This document shows, in pieces, positions 1-9,319 of a DNA stretch of 57,632 nt. How positions within the stretch are numbered: position 1 is the stretch's first letter; the number at the start of each line of letters is the position of its first letter. The notes under the pieces were generated by a model. That model saw nothing but the letters and a program-made list of their open reading frames with translations. It had not been told where the DNA came from and ran no database searches. Origin of the DNA: Rhodococcus phenolicus (GTDB lineage: Bacteria; Actinomycetota; Actinomycetes; Mycobacteriales; Mycobacteriaceae); the NCBI RefSeq assembly GCF_001646785.1, contig NZ_LRRH01000231.1:1-57632 (forward strand), given 5' to 3'. Position numbers and translations under genes: made by a program.

Positions 1-807
1 GCCGGGTGGGCCAGCAGCGCCGCACCTTCCGCCGCCACGAGTTCGGGCTGTGCGGGCACGATCACCGGAAGGTTGAGCCAGGATTCCATCACGGTGGTGA
101 CCAGCGGAATGTTCGCACCGCCGCCGATGAGCACCGCGGCGTCGGGGGTGCGCCCGGAGCGGCGGATGACCTCACAGGCCAGGCGGGCCGACGTCTTCAC
201 GGGACCGTCGATGAGCGAATCCAAGCTGTCCTGTGAGAGCAGCAGCAGACCGCCCTCACCCGGCATGCACACGGCGTAGGGCGAGCTGTGCTGCAGCGTC
301 GGCGGGCTGGGTGAAGCGGTGCAGTTCGAGGTGGTGGTCGTAGATCAGCCGGTCGACGAGGTCACCGCTGATCCGGTCCGAGCGGGCGCTGCTCAGGACG
401 ATTCCGGTGGTTCGGTCGACGACGGTGACGGTGAGGCCGGAGCTGCCGAGGTCGTAGAACACGAGCGTCTGCGTTTCGCCGAGACTCCCGGACGTTTCCA
501 GCATCCCGAGCGCGGCCGTCACTTCGGGGACCACGTGGAAGTTGTCGATGTCCAATCGGGTCATCGCGGCGTGGGCGGCACCGGCCTGCGCCTCGTTCCG
601 GTACGCAACGCCGATGGCGTGTACCTCGCCGATCTCGTCGGTTTCGGTGAGTGCCGTGGCAATGGATTCTGCGGCCGGTTCTTCCGGCCGTTCGAGAGTC
701 GCGGTCACCGGTCGCGATCGGAAGATCGGACCGTCGAGGCTCTCGGTGTCACGGCGCGCGACGCGCACAGCGCTGGCACCGACCGATACACCGAGAACTG
801 ACGTCAT
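1..807 (-). pseudogene. Hsp70/actin-like ATPase family protein, frameshifted and cut by the window edge
   Basis: The N-terminal part starts at the ATG at 807 (MTSVLGVSVGASAVRVARRD) and shows an actin-fold phosphate loop (YDLGSSGLTVTVVD). Its frame stops at 256. The homologous C-terminal half continues in another frame from about 300: SSPYAVCMPGEGGLLLLS, then a second nucleotide-binding segment VLIGGGANIPLVTTV, still open at base 1. The junction near 290-305 also seems to lack roughly a dozen residues that relatives carry between TQPADA and the AVCMPGEGG segment, so a small deletion with frameshift is the simplest reading. An assembly error is possible. Actinobacterial proteins of this type are Hsp70-like regulators or chaperones of unknown clients. 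Family call is confident; loss of function is inferred. Confidence 0.7.
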
Positions 808-862
808 GACGCTGACTATAACGGTTTGGTCACGGGCAGGCTCATGGAGCATGCGGGTTTGT

Positions 863-1777
863 TCAGCCTTCGTCGCCTGCGCCGGATGACGGCCGAGTCG
901 CGGCGGTGTCGGATTCGCGGACGCGGTGTTCTGCCGTCCAGGAGGCGAGCAGCCGGAGCCGCTCGGCCGACCGGGAACCGGGTTCGGCGGTGTAGATCAG
1001 CATTACGTGGCCGGGCTCGGCGGTGAGAGCGAGTTCCTCGTAGGCGAGTACGAGCTCGCCGACGATCGGGTGGCGGAATCGTTTCGTGCCGGCACCGTGT
1101 GTGCGGACGTTGTGCGCCGCCCACAGCGTGCGGAACGTTTCGCTACAGGTGGAGAGTTCACCGACGAGGTCCTGCATCGCCTTGTCGTGAGGGTCGCGGC
1201 CCGCTTCGGCGCGCATGACGGCCACGCACATTTCCGCGAAGCGATCCCAATCGGGATAGAAGTCGCGTGCGGCGGGGTCGAGGAACTGGAAGCGTGCGAG
1301 GTTGGGAGTGCGGCCGCTGTCGCCGATGACAGGGGAGTAGAACGCACGACCGAGATCGTTTGTGGCCAGCAGGTTCTGGCGTTGATCACGCACGAAGGCC
1401 ACGGCGTCGGTGATCGAGGCTAGCGCCCACTGCAGGCTCGGCCGGGGTGGTGCCGGTTTGGTTGCGCGCCGCCGGGAGCGACCGCTGGTGGGAATGCCGT
1501 CGGCGGCACGCGCCAGATCGAGCAGATGGGCGTGTTCGGTGTCGTCGAGCTGCAGTGCCCGGGCGATCGCGTCGAGTACGGATGCCGATGCACCCGCGAT
1601 GGCGCCACGTTCGAGTTTGGCGTAGTACTCGACGCTGACGTCGGCGAGAGCGGCGACTTCGCTGCGTCGTAAACCCGCGACGCGGCGGTTGGCGCCGGCA
1701 GTGATTCCCGCCGTCTCGGGGGTGATCCGGGCGCGGCGGGTCATCAGGAACTCGCGTACCTCGGCTCGATTGTCCAC
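863..1777 (-). CDS. XRE-family regulator with MmyB-like ligand-binding domain
   Basis: Cytosolic DNA-binding regulator of about 304 residues. I start it at GTG 1777 (VDNRAEVREFLMTRRARITPE), which fits this family; the open frame runs further upstream but would enter the MFS promoter. The N-terminal third is an XRE helix-turn-helix (RRSEVAALADVSVEYYAKLERG). The rest resembles the PAS-like MmyB domain, including the FYPDWDRFAEMCVAVMRAEAGRDPHD stretch around the middle and the terminal AEPGSRSAERLRLLASW. It is transcribed away from the MFS/alcohol dehydrogenase pair, as regulators of this family often are. The natural inference is that it controls that divergent pair in response to a small ligand. 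Confidence 0.85.
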   Translation of the reverse strand: MDNRAEVREFLMTRRARITPETAGITAGANRRVAGLRRSEVAALADVSVEYYAKLERGAIAGASASVLDAIARALQLDDTEHAHLLDLARAADGIPTSGRSRRRATKPAPPRPSLQWALASITDAVAFVRDQRQNLLATNDLGRAFYSPVIGDSGRTPNLARFQFLDPAARDFYPDWDRFAEMCVAVMRAEAGRDPHDKAMQDLVGELSTCSETFRTLWAAHNVRTHGAGTKRFRHPIVGELVLAYEELALTAEPGHVMLIYTAEPGSRSAERLRLLASWTAEHRVRESDTAATRPSSGAGDEG

Positions 1778-1880
1778 AGTCCCGAGGTTAGGCCGATCAC
1801 CGCTGGTGAGGGGTGCCCTGTCGGTACACCCCTTCTCAGGGCCTCCCACACCCGCGGGCACCGGGCCAGGCTTGTGTCCC

Positions 1881-3134
1881 ATGACCGCACCGAACGCTCC
1901 CGGCCGGGCCGTGATGAATCGCACGCTTCCGACCCTGCTGCTCGTGCTGACGGTGTTCGGTCCCATCTCGATGGACCTCTATCTGCCGGCCCTGCCGGCG
2001 CTGAGTGCCGATTTCGGTACGGCCACCTCCGTCGCGCAACTTACGGTCACCGCCTGCCTCGTGGGTCTCGCGGGCGGGCAGCTCGTCGCGGGGCCGGTCT
2101 CCGATCGATTCGGGCGGCGCGGTGTGCTTCTTGCCGGCACCGTTGCCTACGTCGTCACGTCGGCGCTGTGCGCGGTCAGCCCCACCATCGAACTTCTCGT
2201 CCTCGCGCGGCTCGTGCAGGGCATCGCGGGTGGGGTGGGCATCGTCATCGCGCAAGCGGCGGGCCGCGACATCTACGCCGGCGGCGCCCTGATCCGTTTC
2301 TACGGGAGGGTGACCGTGGTCGGCGGTTTCGCCGCCGTCGTCGGACCCCTCCTCGGTGGCCTGCTCGACACCGTCACCGACTGGCGTGGCCTGTTCGTGT
2401 TTCTCGCCGTGGTCGGCGCGGTCATCCTCGCCGCCGCGTGTGTGACGTTCCGCGAGACCCTTCCGGCCGGGCGGCGAACGCGCGGTGGAGTGACCGACGC
2501 CGCCCGGGACTTCGGGACGCTGCTCGCGGACCGCGTGTTCGTCGGCGCGGTCGTCGGCCAGGGTTTCCTGTATGCGGCGCTGTTCGCGTACCTGTCCGGA
2601 TCGACGTTCGTCCTGCAGGACATCTACGGTCTGTCCCCGCAGCAGTACGCGCTGGCATTCGGACTCAACTCGGCCGGATTCATGGTCTTCGGGTACCTCG
2701 CCGGACGGGCCTCGGAACGATGGAGCATCCGCGGCACCCTCGCCGTGGGTGTTCTGCTCGCGGGAGGCGGAGCACTCGGTCTTCTCGCCTCCGGGTCGGT
2801 GAGGATGCCCCTGTGGGTGGTGATCGTTTCGTTGTTCCTGCTCGCCGCCGGTGTCGCGAGTTCCTCGCCTCCCGCCACCACACTCGCGCTCGCCGGGTAC
2901 CCGCAGCTGGCCGGAACCGCCTCGTCGCTGCTCGGCGCGGTGCGATTCGGCTTCGGTGGTGTCGCGGCGCCGCTGGTCGGTGTCGCCGGAGCCACCAGCA
3001 TCCTGCCCCTCGGTCTCGTCACGACCGGTGCCGTCCTGTTCGCCGCCGTCACCGCACGAGCCCTCGTCAACCGACCCACAACAGCGACACCGACGGAAGC
3101 GGCGTCGACCATCCCCGCGAAAGTCACCCAGTGA
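1881..3134 (+). CDS. Bcr/CflA-type drug-resistance MFS transporter
   Basis: Inner-membrane proton-driven efflux carrier of about 417 residues with 12 predicted helices. The first helix carries the Bcr/CflA signature (FGPISMDLYLPALPAL), followed by the MFS motif A loop GPVSDRFGRRGVLL and a conserved RLVQGIAGG segment in helix 4. The start at ATG 1881 (MTAPNAPGRAVMNRTLPT) gives the usual short N-terminus; the open frame upstream overlaps the divergent regulator promoter. The alcohol dehydrogenase starts 15 bases after the stop, so the two are probably co-transcribed under the divergent XRE regulator. Substrate is unknown; small drugs or sulfonamide-like compounds are typical for the family. Confidence 0.88.
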   Translation: MTAPNAPGRAVMNRTLPTLLLVLTVFGPISMDLYLPALPALSADFGTATSVAQLTVTACLVGLAGGQLVAGPVSDRFGRRGVLLAGTVAYVVTSALCAVSPTIELLVLARLVQGIAGGVGIVIAQAAGRDIYAGGALIRFYGRVTVVGGFAAVVGPLLGGLLDTVTDWRGLFVFLAVVGAVILAAACVTFRETLPAGRRTRGGVTDAARDFGTLLADRVFVGAVVGQGFLYAALFAYLSGSTFVLQDIYGLSPQQYALAFGLNSAGFMVFGYLAGRASERWSIRGTLAVGVLLAGGGALGLLASGSVRMPLWVVIVSLFLLAAGVASSSPPATTLALAGYPQLAGTASSLLGAVRFGFGGVAAPLVGVAGATSILPLGLVTTGAVLFAAVTARALVNRPTTATPTEAASTIPAKVTQ

Positions 3135-3148
3135 AGGAGAGAACCACC

Positions 3149-4168
3149 ATGCGTGGAGTCGTCATGTATGCCCCCGGCGATGTCCGGGTCGAAGAGCGGG
3201 AACATCCGACGATCGTCGAACCCACCGACGCGATCATCCGTGTCGCGGCGTCGTGCATCTGCGGGTCCGACCTGTGGCCCTATCGGGGTGCAGAGGACGT
3301 CGACCACACCCCGATGGGCCACGAGTACGTCGGGGTGGTCACCGAGATCGGCGGCGAAGTGCGAAATGTGAAGGTCGGCGACTTCGTCGTCGGATCGTTC
3401 TTCGCCTCGGACAACACCTGTGAGATCTGCCGGGCCGGGTACCAGTCCCGGTGCGTGCACGCCCACCCCATGGGCGCGATCGGCACCCAGGCCGAGTACG
3501 CCCGCATCCCACTGGCCGACGGCACGCTCGTCGCGACCCCCGGCGAGCCAGACACCGATCTGATTCCGTCACTGCTCGCGGCATCGGATGTGCTCGGCAC
3601 CGGCTGGTTCGCCGCCGTGGCCGCCGAAGCCGGTCCCGGGAAAACCGTGGCAGTGGTCGGTGACGGTGCGGTCGGACTGCTCGGGATCCTGGCGGCCAGG
3701 GAACTCGGCGCGGAACGGATCATCGCGATGAGCCGACACGCCGACAGACAAGCCCTGGCCCGCGAATTCGGCGCCACCGACATCGTCGAGGAACGCGGCG
3801 ACGCCGGGGTGGCCAGGATCAACGAACTCACCGAAGGGCTCGGCGCGCACAGCGTGATCGAGGCGGTCGGTACCCAGGAGTCGATGATGCAGGCCATCGA
3901 CGCGACGCGCCCGGGCGGGCACGTCGGTTACGTCGGGGTCTCTCACGACGTGTCCCTCGACGGGCTCACGCTGTTCTTCTCGGGGGTGCACCTGCACGGT
4001 GGCCCGGCGCCGGTCCGTCGGTTCCTGCCCGACCTGATCCGATTGATCTGGGAGCGAAAGATCGATCCCGGCAAGGTGTTCGATCTGACCCTGCCTCTCG
4101 AGCAGGCGCCGGAGGGGTACCGGGCGATGGACGAGCGCCGCGCCACCAAGGTCCTGCTCACCGTCTGA
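3149..4168 (+). CDS. Zinc-dependent alcohol dehydrogenase (MDR superfamily)
   Basis: A 339-residue NAD(P)-dependent medium-chain dehydrogenase. Catalytic zinc ligands are visible as C38 (CICGSDLWPYRG) and H58-E59 (MGHEYVG). The structural-zinc lobe has C91, C94 and C102, but the first of the usual four cysteines is replaced by an aspartate (D88). The Rossmann motif VVGDGAVGLLGILAARELGAERI lies at mid-protein. A purine-rich ribosome site (GAAGGAGAG) sits just upstream of ATG 3149 and overlaps the stop region of the MFS gene, suggesting one operon. Relatives oxidise diverse alcohols or aldehydes; the substrate cannot be read from sequence. Confidence 0.88.
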   Translation: MRGVVMYAPGDVRVEEREHPTIVEPTDAIIRVAASCICGSDLWPYRGAEDVDHTPMGHEYVGVVTEIGGEVRNVKVGDFVVGSFFASDNTCEICRAGYQSRCVHAHPMGAIGTQAEYARIPLADGTLVATPGEPDTDLIPSLLAASDVLGTGWFAAVAAEAGPGKTVAVVGDGAVGLLGILAARELGAERIIAMSRHADRQALAREFGATDIVEERGDAGVARINELTEGLGAHSVIEAVGTQESMMQAIDATRPGGHVGYVGVSHDVSLDGLTLFFSGVHLHGGPAPVRRFLPDLIRLIWERKIDPGKVFDLTLPLEQAPEGYRAMDERRATKVLLTV

Positions 4169-4327
4169 TACCGGCCGGCGGCCCAATGCTCACGATATCC
4201 GGTCGCCGCCGACGGTTCTTACGGGTAGACCCTGACCTTCCGGCCTCCACCACCGGTGTCCGGACACATCCAGGGCTACTGGTTGCCGCCGACACACGTA
4301 AGGCGGGCTCGCACAGCGCGCGGCGAG

Positions 4328-5217
4328 TCAGTCTCGTCCGGGTAGGCCGACGTCGCCGACAAGGATCGGCTCGACCCAGTGAGCGCCGCGAGTTTCCCGT
4401 GCAGGTGGCGCGGGATCGAGGGGACTGGTGGCGAGTTCAGTGTTCAGAGCTGCGAACGCAATCGACGTCGCATCGCTGTGGTGAACCCGGTTCCGACGTT
4501 GCCGATGTAGACCAGGTTCCGGTCGTCGTCATGGGCGGCGAGGATCAGCGAGCCGATACCGCCGCTGGCGGAACCGGATCCGGGCAATCACCCGACGACG
4601 ATCGCTTCCGTGTCGGCGCGCAGGGGCGTTTTCGTCCAGGTGGGGGAACGTCTTCCGGGCAGATACACCGACGAAGTGCGTTTCGTTACGATCCCTTCCC
4701 ATCCATGGTTGCGGGCAATGCCGAGGAGTGTCCGTCCGTCGGTGTCGGTCCGGTACGGAGGCGCTTGTGCGTGAGAGTGATCGTGCACGAAAGTATCCAG
4801 GACGGATCTGCGCTCGAGGTGGGTCAGGGCGGTTGTGGGCTCGTCGTCCACGTCGAGCACATCGAACAGCTGGTAGACGACGGGCGCGTTGTCGCGCAGT
4901 TGCCGGGTGGGGCGCTGGACGTGCATCCGCTGTTGCAGTCGCGAGAACGACGGCCGGCCCTTCTCGTCGAGGGCGACGATCTCCCCGTCGACAATCGCGT
5001 TCCGTCCCCTGAGCGCGGCCATGACCGCGTCGGGGAGTTCGGGGAAGGTGCCGGTGATGTCGCGTCCGTTGCGGCTGAACAGGCGGCACCGCCCGCCGCG
5101 CGTCATCGCGATCGCGCGCTGTCCATCCCACTTCATCTCGAACGCCCACCCGCCGCCGACCGGGGGAATTCTCAAGGCGGCGAGCATCGGCGTCGGTGGC
5201 GACCAGGAGTCGAGCAC
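4328..5217 (-). pseudogene. Decayed ATP-dependent DNA ligase (LigD/LigC-type)
   Basis: The start (MLDSWSPPTPMLAALRIPP) and adenylation domain are intact, with motif I EMKWDGQRAI (nucleophilic lysine), an NGRD segment, IVDGEIVALDEKGRPSF and EGIVTKR. At 4588-4590 an in-frame TGA replaces a position where relatives carry tryptophan (AIVVG-stop-LPGSGSASGG). The same frame then continues the OB-fold (GSLILAAHDDDRNLVYIGNVG) to a stop at 4444-4446. Homology resumes in another frame (TELATSPLDP, then HWVEPILVGDV) and dies near 4328. One nonsense mutation and at least one frameshift therefore separate it from a full ligase of roughly 310 residues. The 209-residue product would lack the OB-fold needed for sealing. 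Intact relatives seal nicks in end joining or repair. Confidence 0.82.
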
Positions 5218-6186
5218 GCCCCTGATTCTGCGCGTGCCGCTCGCCTCGCAGCTCTCGAATCGACGAGGTCGTGAGGTGATGCAGTCGGATGCAGCAGACG
5301 CGGGTGTTGTGGGCGTGACCGGCGTTCTCGCCGGTGCCTCGGGTGGCGTCGAGTGCCGGCGACGCCGTGTAGGGATCCGCTCGGCCCGCAGTCGTGCGCT
5401 GTGACGATGACGTCAGCGGATAGCCGGTCGGCGAGCGGGTACGGAAGCGTGAGAGGCCGAGGAGAGGAGGCGGATGGGTGAGCGGTCGGATGTTCACCCA
5501 GGGGGCGAGTGCGCCGAGTCCGAGGTCACAAGGTCCAATCCGCCTGCCGTCCCGCACGAACCGCGCTGTCGGGGTCAACGCGCCGACGTGGTCGGACGGG
5601 ATGGTGCGCTCCCACCCCGAGCCGTCGAATCGTTCTCCTGCATGTTTCGTTCACCACGCAAACCGGATTCGTTTGCGATAAGTTCGGCAACGCGGACAGA
5701 CGATCGAGAGTAAATGCAGTCTCTGAATCAGGAGCCGTAGTTGTGACCACGACCGATCAGAACAGAGGAACGAGGATACTCGAGCAGGACATTCACTCGA
5801 TTCCATGCGTGCAATCGAGCCGGAACATGCTCGGGGCGGGTGAACGCCCCCACCTCCATCGGCTCAGTCCGTATATCCACGTCGAGCGCGAGCAAACCAT
5901 CGGCAGCATCGCACTCGTGGGGCGCGACGGCACGTTCCGGCAAGCTGCACCAACATGGTGCCGACCGAACGGCGTTGCCCTTCGGATGATTCGCCCTCGG
6001 AGTCTCCGGTGGAACGGTTGACGCTCATCGATGAGCGCAACGAACCCGAATCGTTCTGGCCTGCGCTCTACTCGGTACGCGACTTTCAGTTCCTACTCGT
6101 ATCAGCGCGCACAGCGTGTGCAGAGACTCTCCGATTACGCCGAGACCTTCTCTGAACGGCCCGGTCGACGACTCAGCAGGTGACCC
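5218..6186. other. 969-base stretch without a convincing gene
   Basis: It lies between the ligase remnant and sqdB. Open frames exist but none has a recognisable family or a good ribosome site. Two plus-strand fragments look faintly protein-like. One is a GTG-started frame at 5743-6021 with GC-rich third positions in its middle. The other, ending at the TGA at about 6178, reads QRAQRVQRLSDYAETFSERP. They may be debris of a gene once upstream of sqdB. AT content rises around 5640-5760, where a promoter for the sqdB operon could sit; no clear -35/-10 pair was found. Confidence 0.4.
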
Positions 6187-7386
6187 ATGCAGCTACTCAT
6201 TCTCGGTGGTGACGGATTCTGCGGCTGGCCAACCGCATTACACCTGTCCGCACACGGACACGATGTGACCATCGTCGACAGCTGTGTGCGGCGACGTATC
6301 GATGATGAGCTCGGTGTTCGGTCACTGACGCCGATACGACTGCTGCCCGAGCGTCTCGACGCCTGGAAGAGCGTGACCGGCAGGTCGATCGACTTCGTGG
6401 AAATGGATCTTGCCGAAGACTATTCGGCACTGACGGATCTCCTGGCAACGAAGCGGCCGGACGCGGTGGTGCACTTCGCCGAACAGCGTGCGGCACCGTA
6501 CTCGATGAAATCCTCAGCCCACAAGCGATATACGATCCAGAACAACGTGGCCGTCACCCACAATCTCCTCGCGGGCGTGGTGGAATCGGGTCTCGATTGC
6601 CATATCGTTCATCTGGGTACGATGGGGGTCTACGGTTACGAATCCGTGCCGATGGATCTCCCCGAGGGCTATCTCACCGTCGCGTATCCCGACAGGACGG
6701 GGCGGAATCACAGTCGGGAAATTCTCTATCCCACGCAGCCGGGCAGCGTGTACCACCTCAGCAAGTCGCTGGACCAGCTACTGTTCCAGTTCTACGCGAA
6801 CAACGACGGTGTACGCATCACCGATCTCCACCAAGGAATCGTCTGGGGTACGCAGACCGACGAAACCGAACTCGATCTACGGCTCGTCAACAGGTTCGAC
6901 TACGATGGAGACTACGGAACGGTTCTCAACCGGTTCCTGGTAGAAGCAGCGATCGGTCATCGATTGACAGTCCACGGCACCGGCGGACAGACCCGGGCCT
7001 TCATCAATATTCGCGACACAGTCCGTTGCATCCGGTTGGCGGTGGAATCCGGTGCAGAGGTATCAGGACGAGTACGCGTGATGAACCAGGTGACCGAAAC
7101 CCACCGGGTCATCGACCTGGCGCACCTTGTTGCCGACCTCGTCGGTGCCGAGGTCGAGTTGGTGCCCAACCCTCGCAAGGAAGCCGATGAGAACGAGCTT
7201 CGGGTACGGAACGACCGACTCGTGGGCCTCGGATTGGAACCGATCTACCTGGCGACCGGCCTGTTGACGGAGTCTGTGGAGATCGCGCAGAAGTACGCGG
7301 ATCGCATCGAACGGGATCGTATCGTGTCGACGTCGTACTGGAACCGGTCCCGCCGGGCAGCAGCGGAGGAACACGTCTATGGCTGA
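6187..7386 (+). CDS. sqdB: UDP-sulfoquinovose synthase (SQD1/SqdB-like)
   Basis: A 399-residue cytosolic short-chain dehydrogenase/epimerase fold that joins sulfite to UDP-glucose, making UDP-sulfoquinovose, the sulfolipid head-group donor. The N-terminal NAD motif GGDGFCGWPTALHLS (residues 7-21) is the SQD1-specific version of the Rossmann loop. The catalytic set is visible as T145 (HLGTMGVYGYE), Y189 and K193 (YHLSK). Length matches the family. The start ATG 6187 lies after a stop and a GCAGGTGACC leader. Its last 8 bases overlap the next gene, so it heads a translationally coupled operon with a BcsB-like protein and a polysaccharide synthase rather than with the usual SqdX/SqdD lipid transferase. 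It could act on a related nucleotide sugar. Confidence 0.82.
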   Translation: MQLLILGGDGFCGWPTALHLSAHGHDVTIVDSCVRRRIDDELGVRSLTPIRLLPERLDAWKSVTGRSIDFVEMDLAEDYSALTDLLATKRPDAVVHFAEQRAAPYSMKSSAHKRYTIQNNVAVTHNLLAGVVESGLDCHIVHLGTMGVYGYESVPMDLPEGYLTVAYPDRTGRNHSREILYPTQPGSVYHLSKSLDQLLFQFYANNDGVRITDLHQGIVWGTQTDETELDLRLVNRFDYDGDYGTVLNRFLVEAAIGHRLTVHGTGGQTRAFINIRDTVRCIRLAVESGAEVSGRVRVMNQVTETHRVIDLAHLVADLVGAEVELVPNPRKEADENELRVRNDRLVGLGLEPIYLATGLLTESVEIAQKYADRIERDRIVSTSYWNRSRRAAAEEHVYG

Positions 7387-9319
7387 CGAAACTGCACCTT
7401 CCGGTAGCACGAGCTCCGGCGACGACGAACCCACGAACGGCATTCTTCGAGAAGAAGATCCGCAGACCCCGGACTATTTTCCCGGCGAGAAGGACCGTCC
7501 GATTCCGCGGTCTGCCTGGTGGATCCTGGGCCTCGCGGCAGCCCTGCTGTTGGCCTTCGTCGTCGTGCGGCCGGTCTGGTTCAGGGCTTCCGGTGACAGT
7601 GACAGCATCGCCGACCTGGACGTTCCTGCCGATCGGCACTTCACGAAAACGCTGGCGGGACTGGGACGTATCGACGGCACGTGGCTGACGGATGACTCTT
7701 CATCCACCTCGTTCCTCGTGTCGCTTCCCGTGGACTCTGCCCGCGAGGACACCCGACTGCGTCTTACCGGAACCACTCAGGTCGCCGAGGACAGCACAGC
7801 GTTCATCACTGTCGCGATGGATGGCCAGCAAGTGTACGAAGCCCAGCTGCCGCACGGCAACAACCCACTCGACGCGGCGATCGCCATTCCTGCCTGGACG
7901 GCAGAGGACGGCCATGTGCGGGTCCGTGTCAGTACCCACGGAATACTGCACACGGCAGTGTGCACACCGGACCAGTCGCCGGGGACGGTCATCCACCTCG
8001 ATCCGGGGACGGTCGTCGAAGCTGCTCTGTCCGATCCCGTGCATACCGTCCGTGATGCCCTCGCAGCACTGAACCGCACCGTGACGGTCGTTCTGACAGA
8101 CCAGAGCGACGAATGGCGCTCGACCGCGGCGGATGTCGGAATCAGGCTGACGAGAGCGGGATACGATGTCGCGTTCTCCGAGACCGTCCCCGAATCGGGC
8201 CCGTCCGACACGATCTTGCTCGGTCCGGCGGTGCGGTTGTCCGATGTGGCCGGGTGGACCGGAACAGAGGCGAACGACGACGGTTCGAACAGTGGCGGCA
8301 TCTCGCTGGGAACGATCGACACCACACCCGTTCTCGGTATCGTCGAACCACAGGCCGATCTCACGGCCCTCTTCCTGTCGACGGCTGCCGCGACCACCGC
8401 CGATACCGCAATATCCGATCCGCAAGCACTCGTGACGGCGCCGGCCGCAGATCCCGCGAGCCTCGCAGCTCACGGGGCAGATCTCACTGAAGTCGAGATC
8501 ACCGATTCACATACCTGGACCGTCGGATACTCCATTGCCGATCTACCGGATGGTCGTCTCCCCGAAGCCGTGCGGGTGGATCTGCGACTACCTGCGTCGC
8601 CGGCCGATCTCACCTGGATTCTGAACGTCACTCTCAACGGTCAACTCGTCGACAGCCGACGACTCGATTCACCGGATCCAGTCGTCGTCCCACTACCGCC
8701 GGCAACTCAGCTGCTCGCCAACACCCTGAAACTCACCGTGCAGCGCGACCGCGACCTCGGCGGCTGCGACGTGCGCCCCACGAGCTATCCGATTCAACTG
8801 CTCGGCACCTCCGGGTTCGTCCTCGGCGACGAACCCGGAGCAGGGTTCACGGCGATGCCCCGCGACCTCGCCACCGGATACACCGTCTACTTTCCCGACA
8901 CCGAGAGTTCGACGGCGATCGAACTCCTCAACGCCTCCGTCCCCGTCATCGCCGAAATCGTTCCCTCGCAATCAAATCCTGGTTACCAGTGGAATACGCC
9001 ACCTGTTCCGGGGACCTCCTTCGTGGTGGTCGGATCCAGTTCGGAGGTGGCCACGGTCGCACACGTCGAGGACGGTCGTCTCACTGCCGGTAGCAGCGAC
9101 AATCCGGTTCTGGATCTTTCCTCGTTCGAAAACGGCGCCGTGATCCAGTGCGCGACAGGGCCGGGTGCGAGCCGAGGCCTGTCGATCCAGGCAGTGGGTG
9201 AGGCCGGACGTGCTCCACTTCCCTCGTTCGGCCGCGAGTGCGTCAACGTGGCCACCCCCGGAGGCACCTTCTCGCTCGACGCCGAAGGCGCACTGGTTTC
9301 CACGAATACACCACGATGA
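7379..9319 (+). CDS. BcsB-like cellulose-synthase accessory protein
   Basis: A 646-residue protein with a polar N-terminus, one clear membrane helix at about residues 46-68 (SAWWILGLAAALLLAFVVV), and a large extracytoplasmic domain. That domain resembles the carbohydrate-binding and ferredoxin-like repeats of BcsB: TFVSLPVD-like and LRLTGTTQV strands, then VLTDQSDEWRSTAADVGIRL, and a second half with NVTLNGQLVDSRRL and LKLTVQRDRDLGGCD. Unlike BcsB it shows no C-terminal membrane anchor and has only the N-terminal helix. It overlaps sqdB by 8 bases and shares an ATGA overlap with the synthase gene. In cellulose systems BcsB binds the emerging glucan beside BcsA; the same role for another polymer is inferred here. 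Confidence 0.7.
   Translation: MADETAPSGSTSSGDDEPTNGILREEDPQTPDYFPGEKDRPIPRSAWWILGLAAALLLAFVVVRPVWFRASGDSDSIADLDVPADRHFTKTLAGLGRIDGTWLTDDSSSTSFLVSLPVDSAREDTRLRLTGTTQVAEDSTAFITVAMDGQQVYEAQLPHGNNPLDAAIAIPAWTAEDGHVRVRVSTHGILHTAVCTPDQSPGTVIHLDPGTVVEAALSDPVHTVRDALAALNRTVTVVLTDQSDEWRSTAADVGIRLTRAGYDVAFSETVPESGPSDTILLGPAVRLSDVAGWTGTEANDDGSNSGGISLGTIDTTPVLGIVEPQADLTALFLSTAAATTADTAISDPQALVTAPAADPASLAAHGADLTEVEITDSHTWTVGYSIADLPDGRLPEAVRVDLRLPASPADLTWILNVTLNGQLVDSRRLDSPDPVVVPLPPATQLLANTLKLTVQRDRDLGGCDVRPTSYPIQLLGTSGFVLGDEPGAGFTAMPRDLATGYTVYFPDTESSTAIELLNASVPVIAEIVPSQSNPGYQWNTPPVPGTSFVVVGSSSEVATVAHVEDGRLTAGSSDNPVLDLSSFENGAVIQCATGPGASRGLSIQAVGEAGRAPLPSFGRECVNVATPGGTFSLDAEGALVSTNTPR

Noticed and set aside
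4588-4590. The in-frame TGA in the ligase as a selenocysteine codon
   Set aside because: Ligases use no selenocysteine, no insertion element is visible, and a further stop and frameshift follow downstream; decay explains it.
5509-6021. Long open frame before sqdB as a gene
   Set aside because: Its start lies in low-coding sequence, it has no ribosome site, and the product matches no family; only the 3' part looks faintly coding.
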